Assembly (NCBI GenBank): GCA_023898385.1
Contig: CP060220.1
Span: 930,001-994,000 of the forward strand
Reading direction: 5' to 3'
Origin: Pseudobdellovibrionaceae bacterium
GTDB lineage: Bacteria; Bdellovibrionota; Bdellovibrionia; Bdellovibrionales; UBA1609
DNA: 64,000 bases
A model generated the notes under the pieces. That model had not been told where the DNA came from. It worked only from the letters and a program-made list of their open reading frames with translations, and made no database searches. This document shows, piece by piece, positions 1-8,070 of the stretch. Every line of letters begins with the position of its first letter. Position 1 is the first letter of the stretch. The translations under genes and the position numbers were made by a program.

Positions 1-1
1 A

Positions 2-640
2 TCCGGAGCGCGAGGCGATACAGTTAAAGTCATCGTGGAAGAATTTATCCCCTTTGACCTTGAAATCACTCTTTTAACAATCAAACAAAAACAGGGGCCC
101 ACTCTTTTTGTAAATCCCATTGGCCACCGACAAGAACGGGGCGACTATCAAGAATCTTGGATGCCCGCTGACATCTTGCAAGATCAATTGGATGAAGCCC
201 AACAAATGGCAAAAGCCGTCACGGATCGACTGGGTGGCGCTGGAGTTTTTGGGGTGGAGTTTTTTATCACTAAAGACAGAGTGTATTTTTCTGAACTCTC
301 CCCAAGACCGCACGACACGGGGATGGTCACTATGATTTCACAAAACTTCTCGGAATTTGATTTGCACGTCAGAGCTATATTGGGACTGCCCATTCCTGAG
401 ATTAAATATTTTGGGCCCGCAGCTTCGCAGGTCATTCTGGCAGACAAAGAAAACCCCATCCCGCCCAAAGTGACGGGCCTTGCTGAGGCTTTAAATGAAC
501 CCGGGGTGGACATTCGAATATTTGGCAAACCCAACTCACGCCCCTATCGCCGTATGGGCGTGTCGTTAGCTCTGGGCGATAACATTGACTCAGCTCGCGC
601 CAAAGCTCGAAGAAGTGCCGCAAAGATACAGCTTGATTGA
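2..640 (+). CDS. purT: formate-dependent phosphoribosylglycinamide formyltransferase PurT, 3' part
   Basis: C-terminal ~212 residues of PurT, the ATP-grasp enzyme that makes formyl-GAR from GAR, formate and ATP in purine synthesis (cytoplasm). The reading frame is open to the left window edge, so the start and the N-terminal substrate domain lie outside. The ATP-grasp signatures match the E. coli protein closely: a VEEF..FDLEITLLT segment, GHRQERGDYQESWMP, FGVEFF and the metal/phosphate loop FSELSPRPHDTGMVT. The C-terminal RIFGKP segment followed by RR.GV.LA is also typical. The full-length family protein is about 390 residues. A 54-base spacer containing a 16-base palindrome separates it from ampG. 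The identification is very secure; only the missing 5' half limits it. Confidence 0.96.
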   Translation, partial: SGARGDTVKVIVEEFIPFDLEITLLTIKQKQGPTLFVNPIGHRQERGDYQESWMPADILQDQLDEAQQMAKAVTDRLGGAGVFGVEFFITKDRVYFSELSPRPHDTGMVTMISQNFSEFDLHVRAILGLPIPEIKYFGPAASQVILADKENPIPPKVTGLAEALNEPGVDIRIFGKPNSRPYRRMGVSLALGDNIDSARAKARRSAAKIQLD

Positions 641-660
641 TTCAATAAAAGTAGCCGATT

Positions 661-676
661 CCCATTTGGAAATGGG
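661..676. repeat. 16-base palindrome between purT and ampG
   Basis: The sequence CCCATTTGGAAATGGG is a perfect dyad lying 20 bases after the purT stop and 18 bases before the ampG start. It has no T-tract, so it is a poor intrinsic terminator. It could be an operator or a small mRNA hairpin; no function is assigned. Confidence 0.4.
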
Positions 677-694
677 CATGCTAACCTCTATCTC

Positions 695-2239
695 ATGAAA
701 AGCATTCCTGTAAAAAACAAGGTCACCTGGCAGGCACTGATAAAGCGAAGCAACCTCGTTATTCTGGGGCTGGGTTTTTCTGCAGGCATTCCCCTGCTTT
801 TGATTTTTTCATCCCTGTCGCTTTGGTTGCGCGAAGCCGGCGTCGACCGAGGCGATGTGACGTTTTTCAGTTGGGCGGCACTAGGCTATTCCTTTAAATT
901 TGTTTGGGCCCCACTTGTGGATTTGCTGCCGATCCCGATGCTGACCACCACTCTTGGACAAAGACGGGGCTGGCTTATACTTTCACAACTGGCCATCGCG
1001 GCCTCTATTTTAGCGATGGCGTTGATTGATCCCAGCGCTTCTGGACCCTATCAACTTATTAATATGGCCCTTGCGGCCGTGGCATTGGGATTTTCCGCAG
1101 CCACCCAAGACATAGTAATTGATGCGCTTCGCATTGAAATGGCTCCCCCCGAAGAACAAGCTCTTTTATCAGCCACCTATATTGCGGGCTACAGAATTGG
1201 AATGATCACTTCTGGTGCTGGCGCTCTTTTTATAGCCAGCGCTCTGGGGTCGACACTGGGTGCGTACTCTTACAAGGCCTGGATGCTCACTTATATGGCT
1301 ATGGCATTGACTCTCCTCGTAGGGATCCTATCGGCTCTGGCTTGCCGCGAACCCGAAGTGCGCAAAAAAACCTCCACGCCCCACGCGACCGGCGAGTATT
1401 TGCGATTTATCGCCCTGTTCGCAATTGTGGCCGTCATTTTTGCTTTTTCGTTTTTCTCCTCAGGACCAATTATTAACTCGCTTATTGAAAACACTCTCCA
1501 AGTGTATAACGATCCCATTCTGGTGGGCTTTTTCTTCAGCGCCTCCAAACTAGTGGGAGCTGTGGCGGTAGCCGCACTCGCCGGCCACCTTCTGAGTCGC
1601 ATTTCCCTATTTAAAACTGAAATGTTTTCGGCCGCCTACCTTGAACCCTTAAAAGAATTCTTTAGCCGCTATCCTTCTCGACTGGCTGTGTTGATTTTAC
1701 TGGTCGTGGGTTTTTATCGTGTCTCTGATATTGTCTTGGGCGTGATCTCCAATGTCTTCTATCAAGATCTGGGTTTTAGCAAAGATCAAATCGCTGCCGT
1801 AGTTAAGACCTTCGGACTCATAATGACCATTGTCGGTGGTTTTCTAGGAGGCTTTCTCACTCTTCGCTTTGGCGTGATTCGAATTCTCTTACTCGGTGCT
1901 ATTTTATCGGCTGGGACTAATTTACTATTTCTCGCTCTGGCGCAGATGGGCAACGACTTAAACATGCTCTACGTGGTGATCTCTGCAGACAACATGTCCG
2001 CTGGCCTTGCCAGTGCCGCCTTTGTGGCCTTCTTGTCTCGCCTGACCAATGTGTCTTTTACAGCCATGCAATATGCTGTTTTCAGCTCTCTGATGACGTT
2101 ATTTCCAAAACTTCTTGGTGGATACTCTGGCAGCATCGTAGACACCTTAAGCTACAGTCACTTTTTTGTAATCACCACGCTATTGGGAGTGCCTGTGATA
2201 CTGTTAGTGTGGTCAGTGCGAAATGCTGTTGATAATTAG
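695..2239 (+). CDS. ampG: AmpG-like muropeptide permease (MFS)
   Basis: Inner-membrane major facilitator of the AmpG family, which imports GlcNAc-anhydroMurNAc peptides released by cell-wall turnover for recycling. The N-terminal ~230 residues align well by eye with E. coli AmpG: LGFSAGIPLLL, a YSFKFVWAPLVD segment (FKF.W.P..D is an AmpG hallmark), QRRGWL and a SAATQDIVIDALR segment where the family has SASQDIV.DA. About 12-14 hydrophobic segments fill the 514 residues, in line with AmpG's extended MFS topology. It stands alone, convergent with the ferredoxin reductase gene, with a GAAA-loop hairpin directly after the stop. In a predatory or wall-degrading bacterium it could also salvage foreign murein; that is inference. 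A different sugar or drug substrate is less likely. Confidence 0.85.
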   Translation: MKSIPVKNKVTWQALIKRSNLVILGLGFSAGIPLLLIFSSLSLWLREAGVDRGDVTFFSWAALGYSFKFVWAPLVDLLPIPMLTTTLGQRRGWLILSQLAIAASILAMALIDPSASGPYQLINMALAAVALGFSAATQDIVIDALRIEMAPPEEQALLSATYIAGYRIGMITSGAGALFIASALGSTLGAYSYKAWMLTYMAMALTLLVGILSALACREPEVRKKTSTPHATGEYLRFIALFAIVAVIFAFSFFSSGPIINSLIENTLQVYNDPILVGFFFSASKLVGAVAVAALAGHLLSRISLFKTEMFSAAYLEPLKEFFSRYPSRLAVLILLVVGFYRVSDIVLGVISNVFYQDLGFSKDQIAAVVKTFGLIMTIVGGFLGGFLTLRFGVIRILLLGAILSAGTNLLFLALAQMGNDLNMLYVVISADNMSAGLASAAFVAFLSRLTNVSFTAMQYAVFSSLMTLFPKLLGGYSGSIVDTLSYSHFFVITTLLGVPVILLVWSVRNAVDN

Positions 2240-2263
2240 GCGGTGTCGCGAAAGCGACCCGCC
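2239..2263. terminator. GAAA-tetraloop hairpin between convergent ampG and reductase genes
   Basis: Arms GGCGG and GTCGC pair with GCGAC and CCGCC around a GAAA loop, with one bulged T. The stem begins at the last base of the ampG stop codon and ends 3 bases before the stop of the opposing gene. It lacks a clear T-run on either side, so a bidirectional transcript end or 3' stabilising hairpin is likely but not certain. Confidence 0.5.
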
Positions 2264-2266
2264 CAA

Positions 2267-3400
2267 TTAGACCAGCTCAAGGTCGCCCTCAGGCAGTGAA
2301 ACGCAAGTCAATACGTAGCCGTCTTCCACTTCTTTTCGAGTCAATCCTGAATCTGTAAAGGCTGTCACTTGACCCTTCACTCTACATTTACAAGACCCAC
2401 AAACGCCCGAACGACAAGAATAGGGGATCTCCTGGCCCTGCTCTTCTAAAAATTCCAATAGGGTTTGTCGTCCATCGTACTGATAGCTTTGCCCTTGGTA
2501 AGAGATTAAAGCGCGGCGAGTGGGCAAACTCTGCGGGTCAAAACTTGCGGGCGATACAAATTTTTCAAACAAAATCTGTTCCTCTGAATAACCTTCATCT
2601 AACAACTCTTTCGTCAAACCCTCAATGAGCGGCAATGGCCCGCAAATAAAAAACTTCTCTTGCTTTGACAGAGGCACCTTACTTTTTACGAACTGCAAAT
2701 CTATGTATCCACGCGCCCCACTCCATGACTCGTCATGGGACAAAATCGGTGTGTACGAAAACAACAAGTGGCGCTCACTCAGAGCGAGCAACAATGAATG
2801 ATAGGCCAAGTCGCTTTGATTTCTCACTCCGTAAAACAAGTGCAGTTCATCGCTTAGACCCGCATCAATATGAGTGAGAATCATCGACAAAATCGGCGTG
2901 ATGCCCACGCCACCCGCCACATACACTCGCCGCCCTGAACTCGCAGCAGGGTCAACGAAGTGGCCCCTGGGAGGATAGCCCCAAACCATATCACCCACTT
3001 TCAAACTATGAAACCAAGGCGAGCCTTTGCCGTCTTTTAAAGCCTTAACCGCCACCACTAGCGACGCGCGGCTTTCACTTGATGATGCAATCGAATAGGA
3101 TCGAATTAATTTTTCATCCTCACCAATTTGAAAGCTGATGAATTGGCCGGGTAAAAACGAAGGCATGGGCTTATTACCCATGCGCCTTAGACGAAAGCTT
3201 TTAATGGTTTCACTTTCATTTACGATTTCCACAATGCGGAGTTGTTCTTTGTTATGCCAACCCTCTTCACTTTTTAATTCAAGAGCACTCTCACCCTGAT
3301 TTCGACGAGACATCCCTCGTAAAACCAGCAACATGATAAAAAACAAGGATGCACCTGACACCAACATAAAAAGAGCTCGATATTGTTCTACGCCCATCAC
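2267..3400 (-). CDS. membrane-anchored ferredoxin-NAD(P)H reductase with C-terminal [2Fe-2S] domain
   Basis: An electron-transfer flavoprotein. It has one N-terminal membrane segment (about residues 9-26), then a ferredoxin-reductase FAD domain (about 50-150) with the FAD motif RSYSIASS, an NAD(P) domain with VAGGVGITPILSM (about 167-180), and a C-terminal plant-type [2Fe-2S] ferredoxin with CRSGVCGSCKC and a fourth Cys near residue 368. The order FAD-NAD-Fe2S is that of the Hcr/phenol-hydroxylase reductase families. The GTG start shares GTGA with the stop of the upstream polyferredoxin gene, so the two are translationally coupled and probably form one membrane complex passing electrons from NAD(P)H to 4Fe-4S clusters. 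The terminal acceptor is not encoded nearby. Confidence 0.85.
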   Translation of the reverse strand: MMGVEQYRALFMLVSGASLFFIMLLVLRGMSRRNQGESALELKSEEGWHNKEQLRIVEIVNESETIKSFRLRRMGNKPMPSFLPGQFISFQIGEDEKLIRSYSIASSSESRASLVVAVKALKDGKGSPWFHSLKVGDMVWGYPPRGHFVDPAASSGRRVYVAGGVGITPILSMILTHIDAGLSDELHLFYGVRNQSDLAYHSLLLALSERHLLFSYTPILSHDESWSGARGYIDLQFVKSKVPLSKQEKFFICGPLPLIEGLTKELLDEGYSEEQILFEKFVSPASFDPQSLPTRRALISYQGQSYQYDGRQTLLEFLEEQGQEIPYSCRSGVCGSCKCRVKGQVTAFTDSGLTRKEVEDGYVLTCVSLPEGDLELV

Positions 3401-4476
3401 CGACTCACTTGGTTTGTTGGATTTAAGATTTTTTTAAACTCCAAAGCTTGGACCGGGCAAATATCGATACATCCACCACAGCCAATGCACGGACTATTTT
3501 GCAGGCCAAAGCTCGATTGTTTAGGGACTTTATTCTCATGAGCATAACTGGCCACATCAATACCCATGGGGCATTGTGTGGTGCACAAGTTAAGACCCTT
3601 ACACTTGTCGTTGGCGACAACTTGAAACTTCGACTGCGAGTATTTACCATAAAGGCGCATCATCCCAGCCAGAGGGCAACCATACCGGCACCATATTCGA
3701 GTTCCCAAAAACGGGTAAGCTCCCACGCCGATAAGGGCACCAAACATCAAATCCACCGCCAAGTCCTGAAAGGCTCGCAAGGAGGCCACAAGGTCTGGAG
3801 CCAAAATCACTTTTGCACCATGCAACAGCAGCACAAGCCCAAAGACCACGGCAAATGCCAGAAACCCATACTGCATCCATTCTAGCTTTCTCGAAGTGGC
3901 CCCTCTTGGTGTTTGCTGTGTTACCCACTTATTGCCCCATGAGGTCACCCCAATGGCTTCGGCTAAATTTCCACAGGCGCAAAACCAGGAGCAATAGCGT
4001 TTACCAAAAAACCAAACCGACAACGGGACCACCACAAAAATATAGGCAAATCCACCCATGGACGTAAAACCGTTGTAAACATAAACGTAGGCATTTTTAT
4101 TTAGCGGCGCGTAGGTGTCGGCAAAAAAAGCCTTCCCGCTCATTAAGTAGGGAAGGTAAAAGGGAACCAGGTAAAAAAATATGAGCTGAGCCAAGAAAAT
4201 GCTCGTGAACTTTTTTTTCTGGTAAGGACTAAGGGGCTTGCGCTTGTCTTTTCCGTAGGGAGTCTTGCCGGTCAGAACAATTTTGCCGGCAATAAAGCAA
4301 ACAATAAATGTGTAGACCGTGTTGTACCAAAAACTGGTGGACTTGCCGAACCAATAAAATGTGCTCGCCACGTCGGCTTCGGCTACAAACCAAGTGGGGT
4401 ACTTATAGATTAAATAAAAAAGCACCACAGCTGGTAAAAAAAATAGGATAAACAGTTTTTCTGAAGTCGATCGCAA
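3397..4476 (-). CDS. NapH/CcoG-type membrane 4Fe-4S polyferredoxin
   Basis: A polytopic inner-membrane iron-sulfur protein of the NapH/NosR-C-terminus/CcoG superfamily. It has about five hydrophobic helices. Two membrane-associated Cys motifs, CSWFCACGN and CRYGCPLAG, are diagnostic of this group. They are followed by two C-terminal 4Fe-4S sites: CKGLNLCTTQCP (an unusual spacing, C-x5-C-x3-CP) and the classical CIGCGGCIDICP. The TTG start is preceded by AGAGGTGG at a good distance; no better ATG exists upstream. It is the first gene of a two-gene unit with the reductase. The pair probably moves electrons across or along the membrane, for example in quinol-linked reduction, reductase maturation or a stress respiration; I cannot tell which. 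Confidence 0.82.
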   Translation of the reverse strand: MRSTSEKLFILFFLPAVVLFYLIYKYPTWFVAEADVASTFYWFGKSTSFWYNTVYTFIVCFIAGKIVLTGKTPYGKDKRKPLSPYQKKKFTSIFLAQLIFFYLVPFYLPYLMSGKAFFADTYAPLNKNAYVYVYNGFTSMGGFAYIFVVVPLSVWFFGKRYCSWFCACGNLAEAIGVTSWGNKWVTQQTPRGATSRKLEWMQYGFLAFAVVFGLVLLLHGAKVILAPDLVASLRAFQDLAVDLMFGALIGVGAYPFLGTRIWCRYGCPLAGMMRLYGKYSQSKFQVVANDKCKGLNLCTTQCPMGIDVASYAHENKVPKQSSFGLQNSPCIGCGGCIDICPVQALEFKKILNPTNQVSR

Positions 4477-4679
4477 GTGGCCACCTCTAAAATATACGAA
4501 GCAAGAAACCTCTAAAGATTTTCAAGCCTTATCCTACTCCGCTAACCCTTTTAGTCTAAATATAATACGCCTCGTCAATCATGTGGTTTATAGCCCTCAT
4601 TAGACTTTCGTATTGGCATGACAAAGCACAACATGGTACCCGATGCCCTAGGTTTTTATTCATTCACTAGGGGGGAACT

Positions 4680-5132
4680 ATGCGTTCGTTTTTACTTGGT
4701 ACAGCTGTATTATTTTTTATCCCAGGGGCCTTTGCCGAAATCAGCCCCATGGTGAAACCTCAATTTCGCAATATAGAAATTGAGCTCTTCACCTACCACG
4801 GCCTACAAGTTCTTAATGCCATGGCTCGATATGAAGGGGGCGGCGCCGTGATGGGCGAAGTTGACACCATAGACCTGACTGACGAACCGATGCCTCTTAA
4901 AATGTTCTATCTGACCGAACAGAAAGATCTGATCATCGTGGCCGATTGCACGGGCGACGACCAAGAAAACCCCTGCAGCCGACTGCACCTAGACTGGGTG
5001 TCTATGCCTTCAGAGGAAATCCAAATGACCTGTGATTTAGATCTCGTTCGAAAAACACCAACTCAATATGAGATGCTTGAGTCCTCCTCGTGCGACACAG
5101 ACGTAGAGGTGATCCTCATCAATAACCCTTAA
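4680..5132 (+). CDS. secreted protein of unknown function
   Basis: Not recognised. A 150-residue protein with a clear Sec signal peptide (residues 1-19, cleavage after AFA). The mature part has four cysteines (in DCTGDD, NPCSR, MTCDLD and SSCDTD), which could form two disulfides in the periplasm or outside. It is acidic, with no transmembrane segment beyond the signal. The ATG is preceded by a strong AGGGGGG ribosome site. It stands alone, divergent from the ferredoxin unit, and is followed by an inverted repeat that may end the transcript. A TATAAT lies at 4561-4566 but without a convincing -35. The coding assignment rests on the signal peptide, ribosome site and cysteine pattern. Confidence 0.7.
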   Translation: MRSFLLGTAVLFFIPGAFAEISPMVKPQFRNIEIELFTYHGLQVLNAMARYEGGGAVMGEVDTIDLTDEPMPLKMFYLTEQKDLIIVADCTGDDQENPCSRLHLDWVSMPSEEIQMTCDLDLVRKTPTQYEMLESSSCDTDVEVILINNP

Positions 5133-5141
5133 ACCTCAGGT

Positions 5142-5178
5142 ATAAGGCCTGAGCAATAACTTTAAAGTCAGGCCTTAT
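5142..5178 (+). terminator. inverted repeat downstream of the secreted-protein gene
   Basis: ATAAGGCCTGA (5142-5152) and TCAGGCCTTAT (5168-5178) form an 11-base-pair stem with a 15-base loop, beginning 9 bases after the stop. The following sequence is only moderately T-rich (CGTACTTCTTCT), so it is a plausible but imperfect intrinsic terminator. Confidence 0.5.
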
Positions 5179-5227
5179 CGTACTTCTTCTGGCAGCTTTT
5201 CAAGTTTAGAGCTATAATTATTAAGTT

Positions 5228-5494
5228 ATGCTTTACGACCAGAAAACAAAGAAATTTAAAGAACTTTTAGAGGATGAACACGACTTCCCCGGCCCTTATA
5301 TTTTCAAATTTATTGTGCCTGCCAGCCGCACAAATGAAGTGGAAGCTCTGTTTCCTGGAGAAAAAATTGAACTTCGGGCGTCTCGTAAGGGTAACTACGT
5401 GAGCGCCACCATTACTATTCATATGGAATCAAGCGATTTAGTGATCGCCATCTATGAACAAGCGTCCCGCATTCATGGTCTTATCGCTCTTTGA
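5228..5494 (+). CDS. DUF493/YbeD-family small protein
   Basis: An 88-residue cytoplasmic protein resembling E. coli YbeD (DUF493). The recognisable features are an N-terminal acidic segment, FPGPYIFKFIVP, a central KGNYVSATITI strand (the family has KGNYHSVSITI) and a final helix YEQASRIHGLIAL (family: LYEELGKID). The family has an ACT-like ferredoxin fold and its function remains poorly defined. There is no clear ribosome site: a TATAAT lies at 5213-5218, only 9 bases before the ATG, so the transcript may be nearly leaderless. The last 14 bases overlap the end of the convergent znuB gene. Confidence 0.75.
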   Translation: MLYDQKTKKFKELLEDEHDFPGPYIFKFIVPASRTNEVEALFPGEKIELRASRKGNYVSATITIHMESSDLVIAIYEQASRIHGLIAL

Positions 5495-6296
5495 GAAGCC
5501 CACGAAATCCCCACACCAACAAGTAAACACTGCCCGCCACCAAAATAATACTGGCACCGGATGGCAGATTAAAGTGATACGACCCCCAAAGCCCCAGCAT
5601 ACAAAACAACAACCCAAAGACCATCGAGAGCCCCATCACGTGACGCAAACTTTGGGAAAATAACAACGCCACGGCCGCCGGCAAGGTCAACAGGGCTATG
5701 ACCAGTATCAAACCCACCACCTGCACCAATACCACTACGGCAAGGGCCACTAGTATCAATAAAAAATAATTAAAAAACTGGGTAGGAATACCACGAAGCC
5801 TTGCAAACTCTTCGTCAAAGGCCACAGCCACAAAAGACTTGTAGAAAAAGCCAATGGACACTCCCACAAAGGCTCCCAAAAGCAACATCGACCCCAAAGA
5901 CTCTCGGGGGATCATCAACACATTCCCAAAAAGATAACTCATAAGGTCTGCATTGTAGCCAGGAGACATGGAGATGAATAACACTCCCACAGCCATACCC
6001 ACGGCCCAAAGGGCACCCACAGCCACATCGCGACCCTGTGCTGACCCTTTGCCCACAAACCCCACCACAATGGCAGCCAACACGGCAGAGATAAGGCCAC
6101 CCACTAAAGGTGAAAATCCCACATAATAGGCCACACCCATACCACCTAACATCGTATGCGAAATACTTCCTGCCACATATCCAATGCGCTGAACCACTAC
6201 AAAGGGGCCGATCATCCCACACACTAGACTGGCTAGCAGCAAACCAAAAATCGCATTCTGCAAAAACTCATATTCTGTGATGGCCTGAAAAAACAC
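5481..6296 (-). CDS. znuB: zinc/metal ABC transporter permease ZnuB
   Basis: Membrane permease of a metal-type (ABC-3 family) importer, 271 residues with about eight hydrophobic helices. Diagnostic stretches are GPFVVVQRIGYVAGSISHTMLGG (the SH..L.G motif of ABC-3 permeases), GRDVAVGALWAVGMAVGVLF and an EEFARLRG cytoplasmic loop contacting the ATPase. It uses a GTG start with GGTAGG upstream. It is the last gene of znuA-znuC-znuB, 11 bases after znuC. Together they import Zn2+ (or Mn2+/Fe2+; the family alone does not decide) from the periplasm. Zinc is favoured by the His-rich ends of the partner proteins. Its 3' end overlaps the opposing DUF493 gene by 14 bases. Confidence 0.88.
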   Translation of the reverse strand: MFFQAITEYEFLQNAIFGLLLASLVCGMIGPFVVVQRIGYVAGSISHTMLGGMGVAYYVGFSPLVGGLISAVLAAIVVGFVGKGSAQGRDVAVGALWAVGMAVGVLFISMSPGYNADLMSYLFGNVLMIPRESLGSMLLLGAFVGVSIGFFYKSFVAVAFDEEFARLRGIPTQFFNYFLLILVALAVVVLVQVVGLILVIALLTLPAAVALLFSQSLRHVMGLSMVFGLLFCMLGLWGSYHFNLPSGASIILVAGSVYLLVWGFRGLLKER

Positions 6297-6307
6297 TTTA
6301 CCTACCC

Positions 6308-7042
6308 CTAATGCCTATGTCCTGAATGAGAGCCATGTTCAATGGCTTCCACCTGAAACCCATAGAGGTTTCGAATCACCTCTCCTGTGAGTTCAGAAGT
6401 GTTGTGGCAAACAAGGGTTCTATTCACACAGGCCACTCGGCTTACATGCTCAGAAATAAATCCCACATCATGCGACACGATAATAACAGTGACACCTTGC
6501 TTGCGAAAATCACCCAACAGATCAAAAATGTTTTCTTCGCCCTTTGGATCCACACTGGCCGTGGGTTCATCAAGCACTAAAATTTTTGGATCGGAAACCA
6601 TGGCCCTTGCCAAAAGCAGTCGCTGTAACTGCCCTCCTGAAAGTGAGGCCACGGGCTGATACTTGATTCGATCCAGATCGAGGCGCGATAACAACTGACT
6701 AACACGCTCGGGATGGACACCTAATCCCAGCTGCCCCATTTCCACGGCTTCAAGCAGCGAAATGGGAAACTCCCTTGGAAAAGCAGCAAACTGAGGCACA
6801 TAACCCACGCTCCTAGCGCCGAGATGGGGTTCACGATTTAAGACCTTCACCACGCCCTTTTGCGGCCTCAACAACCCTAATATCAACTTCACCAATGTAG
6901 TCTTGCCGCTCCCGCTGGGACCGACCACACCGATAAATTCACCGGCTTGCACTGAAAGAGAAACATTTTCAAGAACCCAATCGCTTCTTCGATAAGAAAA
7001 CCAAACGTCCTCTACACTAATGACTTGTGAAGCCTGATTCAT
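6308..7042 (-). CDS. znuC: zinc/metal ABC transporter ATP-binding protein ZnuC
   Basis: Cytoplasmic ATPase of the metal importer (244 residues). Walker A GPSGSGKTT (about residues 40-48), signature LSGGQLQR, Walker B ILVLDEPTASVD and the H-loop VSHD are all intact. The RTLVCHNTS segment near the C-terminus and the very last residues, HGSHSGHRH, are His-rich, a common trait of zinc-handling ZnuC proteins. It starts with ATG inside the znuA stop region (4-base overlap, 7039-7042), so it is translationally coupled to znuA, with an AAAGG ribosome site within the end of znuA. Substrate is set by the partner ZnuA. Confidence 0.9.
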   Translation of the reverse strand: MNQASQVISVEDVWFSYRRSDWVLENVSLSVQAGEFIGVVGPSGSGKTTLVKLILGLLRPQKGVVKVLNREPHLGARSVGYVPQFAAFPREFPISLLEAVEMGQLGLGVHPERVSQLLSRLDLDRIKYQPVASLSGGQLQRLLLARAMVSDPKILVLDEPTASVDPKGEENIFDLLGDFRKQGVTVIIVSHDVGFISEHVSRVACVNRTLVCHNTSELTGEVIRNLYGFQVEAIEHGSHSGHRH

Positions 7043-7860
7043 CGTAAACCTTTTTTAATTGCCATTCCCGCCTGCCATAAATTTTCTGCGAAATTTTCAG
7101 CAAGAGGATCAAGGTCAACCAATTTGGCGCCCAGAGCATCGGCCACCGCCGAAGCCGATTTTTTCGAAAATTGTTTTTGTATAAAGATTGTGTCGACTTT
7201 CTTTTTTTTGGCCCACTCAATGGTGCTTACGAGGTCTTTTGGGCCTGGCTCTTTACCATGAGACTCTATGGCCACCTGGTTTAAACCATAGGCTTTTGCA
7301 AAATGACTCCAGGCCGGGTGATACACCACAAATGAGTTGCTGGGCCCCATTCCCGAAAACAACTGAGACAATTTATCATGCAGTTGCTGCATCTGCTGAC
7401 TCCATGTGGCCGCACGACCCTCGAAGACGCTTGCGTTTTTTGGATCTCGAGACGACAAAACCTCGGCAACGATACGGCCGGCCCGGGCCATTTCCAAGGG
7501 GGACGTCCACCAATGGGGATCTAAATCAGGGTTTTGCACCCCAAGCGGCACAACTTGTAAGTTGGGCACTAGTTTTTGCAGTTTTGGGAGCCATGATTTT
7601 TCAAATGGAACACCTGCTGCAAAAAAAATCTTAGTTTTCTGCAAACGATTCATCTCGTGAGGAGTGGGCTCATAGGTTTCAGGACTGTGTCCCGGCTTTA
7701 CCATAACCGACAGGGAACCGGATTCGCCCGCGATAAACTGAATCATCGACTTTAACGGCAACAGACTCACCGTCATATTAACCGGGGCCGAAGACTCAGC
7801 CATGGCCTTGAGAGGTGCTATACAGAAAATAACGGGGAGACAAAAAACTAGAAATTTCAT
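7039..7860 (-). CDS. znuA: periplasmic zinc-binding protein ZnuA
   Basis: Substrate-binding protein of the cluster A-I (SBP_bac_9) metal transporters, 273 residues. A signal peptide covers about residues 1-21 (cleavage after AMA). Expected metal ligands are visible: His in PGHSPETYEPTP, His in DPHWWTSP, His in VYHPAWSHFAKAYGL, and Asp in the VDLDPLAEN segment near the C-terminus. There is no long His/Asp loop between the lobes, unlike enterobacterial ZnuA. It is first in znuACB and reads from a spacer carrying a perfect 17-base palindrome 30 bases before its ATG, a likely metal-regulator site. Mn or Fe cannot be fully excluded. Confidence 0.87.
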   Translation of the reverse strand: MKFLVFCLPVIFCIAPLKAMAESSAPVNMTVSLLPLKSMIQFIAGESGSLSVMVKPGHSPETYEPTPHEMNRLQKTKIFFAAGVPFEKSWLPKLQKLVPNLQVVPLGVQNPDLDPHWWTSPLEMARAGRIVAEVLSSRDPKNASVFEGRAATWSQQMQQLHDKLSQLFSGMGPSNSFVVYHPAWSHFAKAYGLNQVAIESHGKEPGPKDLVSTIEWAKKKKVDTIFIQKQFSKKSASAVADALGAKLVDLDPLAENFAENLWQAGMAIKKGLR

Positions 7861-7889
7861 AGCCGGCCAAGCTACCAGATTCTGCCCTC

Positions 7890-7906
7890 TTTTTGCACTG
7901 CAAAAA
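7890..7906. promoter_or_regulatory. candidate metal-regulator operator upstream of znuACB
   Basis: TTTTTGCACTGCAAAAA is a perfect 8-1-8 dyad placed 30 bases upstream of the znuA ATG. The one-base centre cannot form a hairpin loop, so a protein-binding operator is more likely than a terminator. Zinc importers are normally repressed by Fur-family (Zur) or similar proteins; the motif is not the enterobacterial Zur box, so the regulator is unknown. Confidence 0.5.
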
Positions 7907-8070
7907 CTTCACTGACGGATAAAAATGAGTCCAACTGGCTATTCCTGCGAGATCTTTGGCTCCCGCAGATACTGTCCACATGCGCCCTTCGCCGACGTTT
8001 CCCACCAAAAATCGACTTTCAAATTAAAAGCTGTTAATTCTAATAAAAGCCGACGACACGCTCATTAATA

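Noticed and set aside
7890..7906. TTTTTGCACTGCAAAAA considered as a terminator
   Set aside because: The one-base centre cannot form a proper loop, and it is upstream of znuA and not downstream of any gene.
7796..8008. 70-codon minus-strand frame overlapping the znuA start
   Set aside because: It overlaps the signal peptide region of znuA out of frame and covers the operator; no ribosome site.
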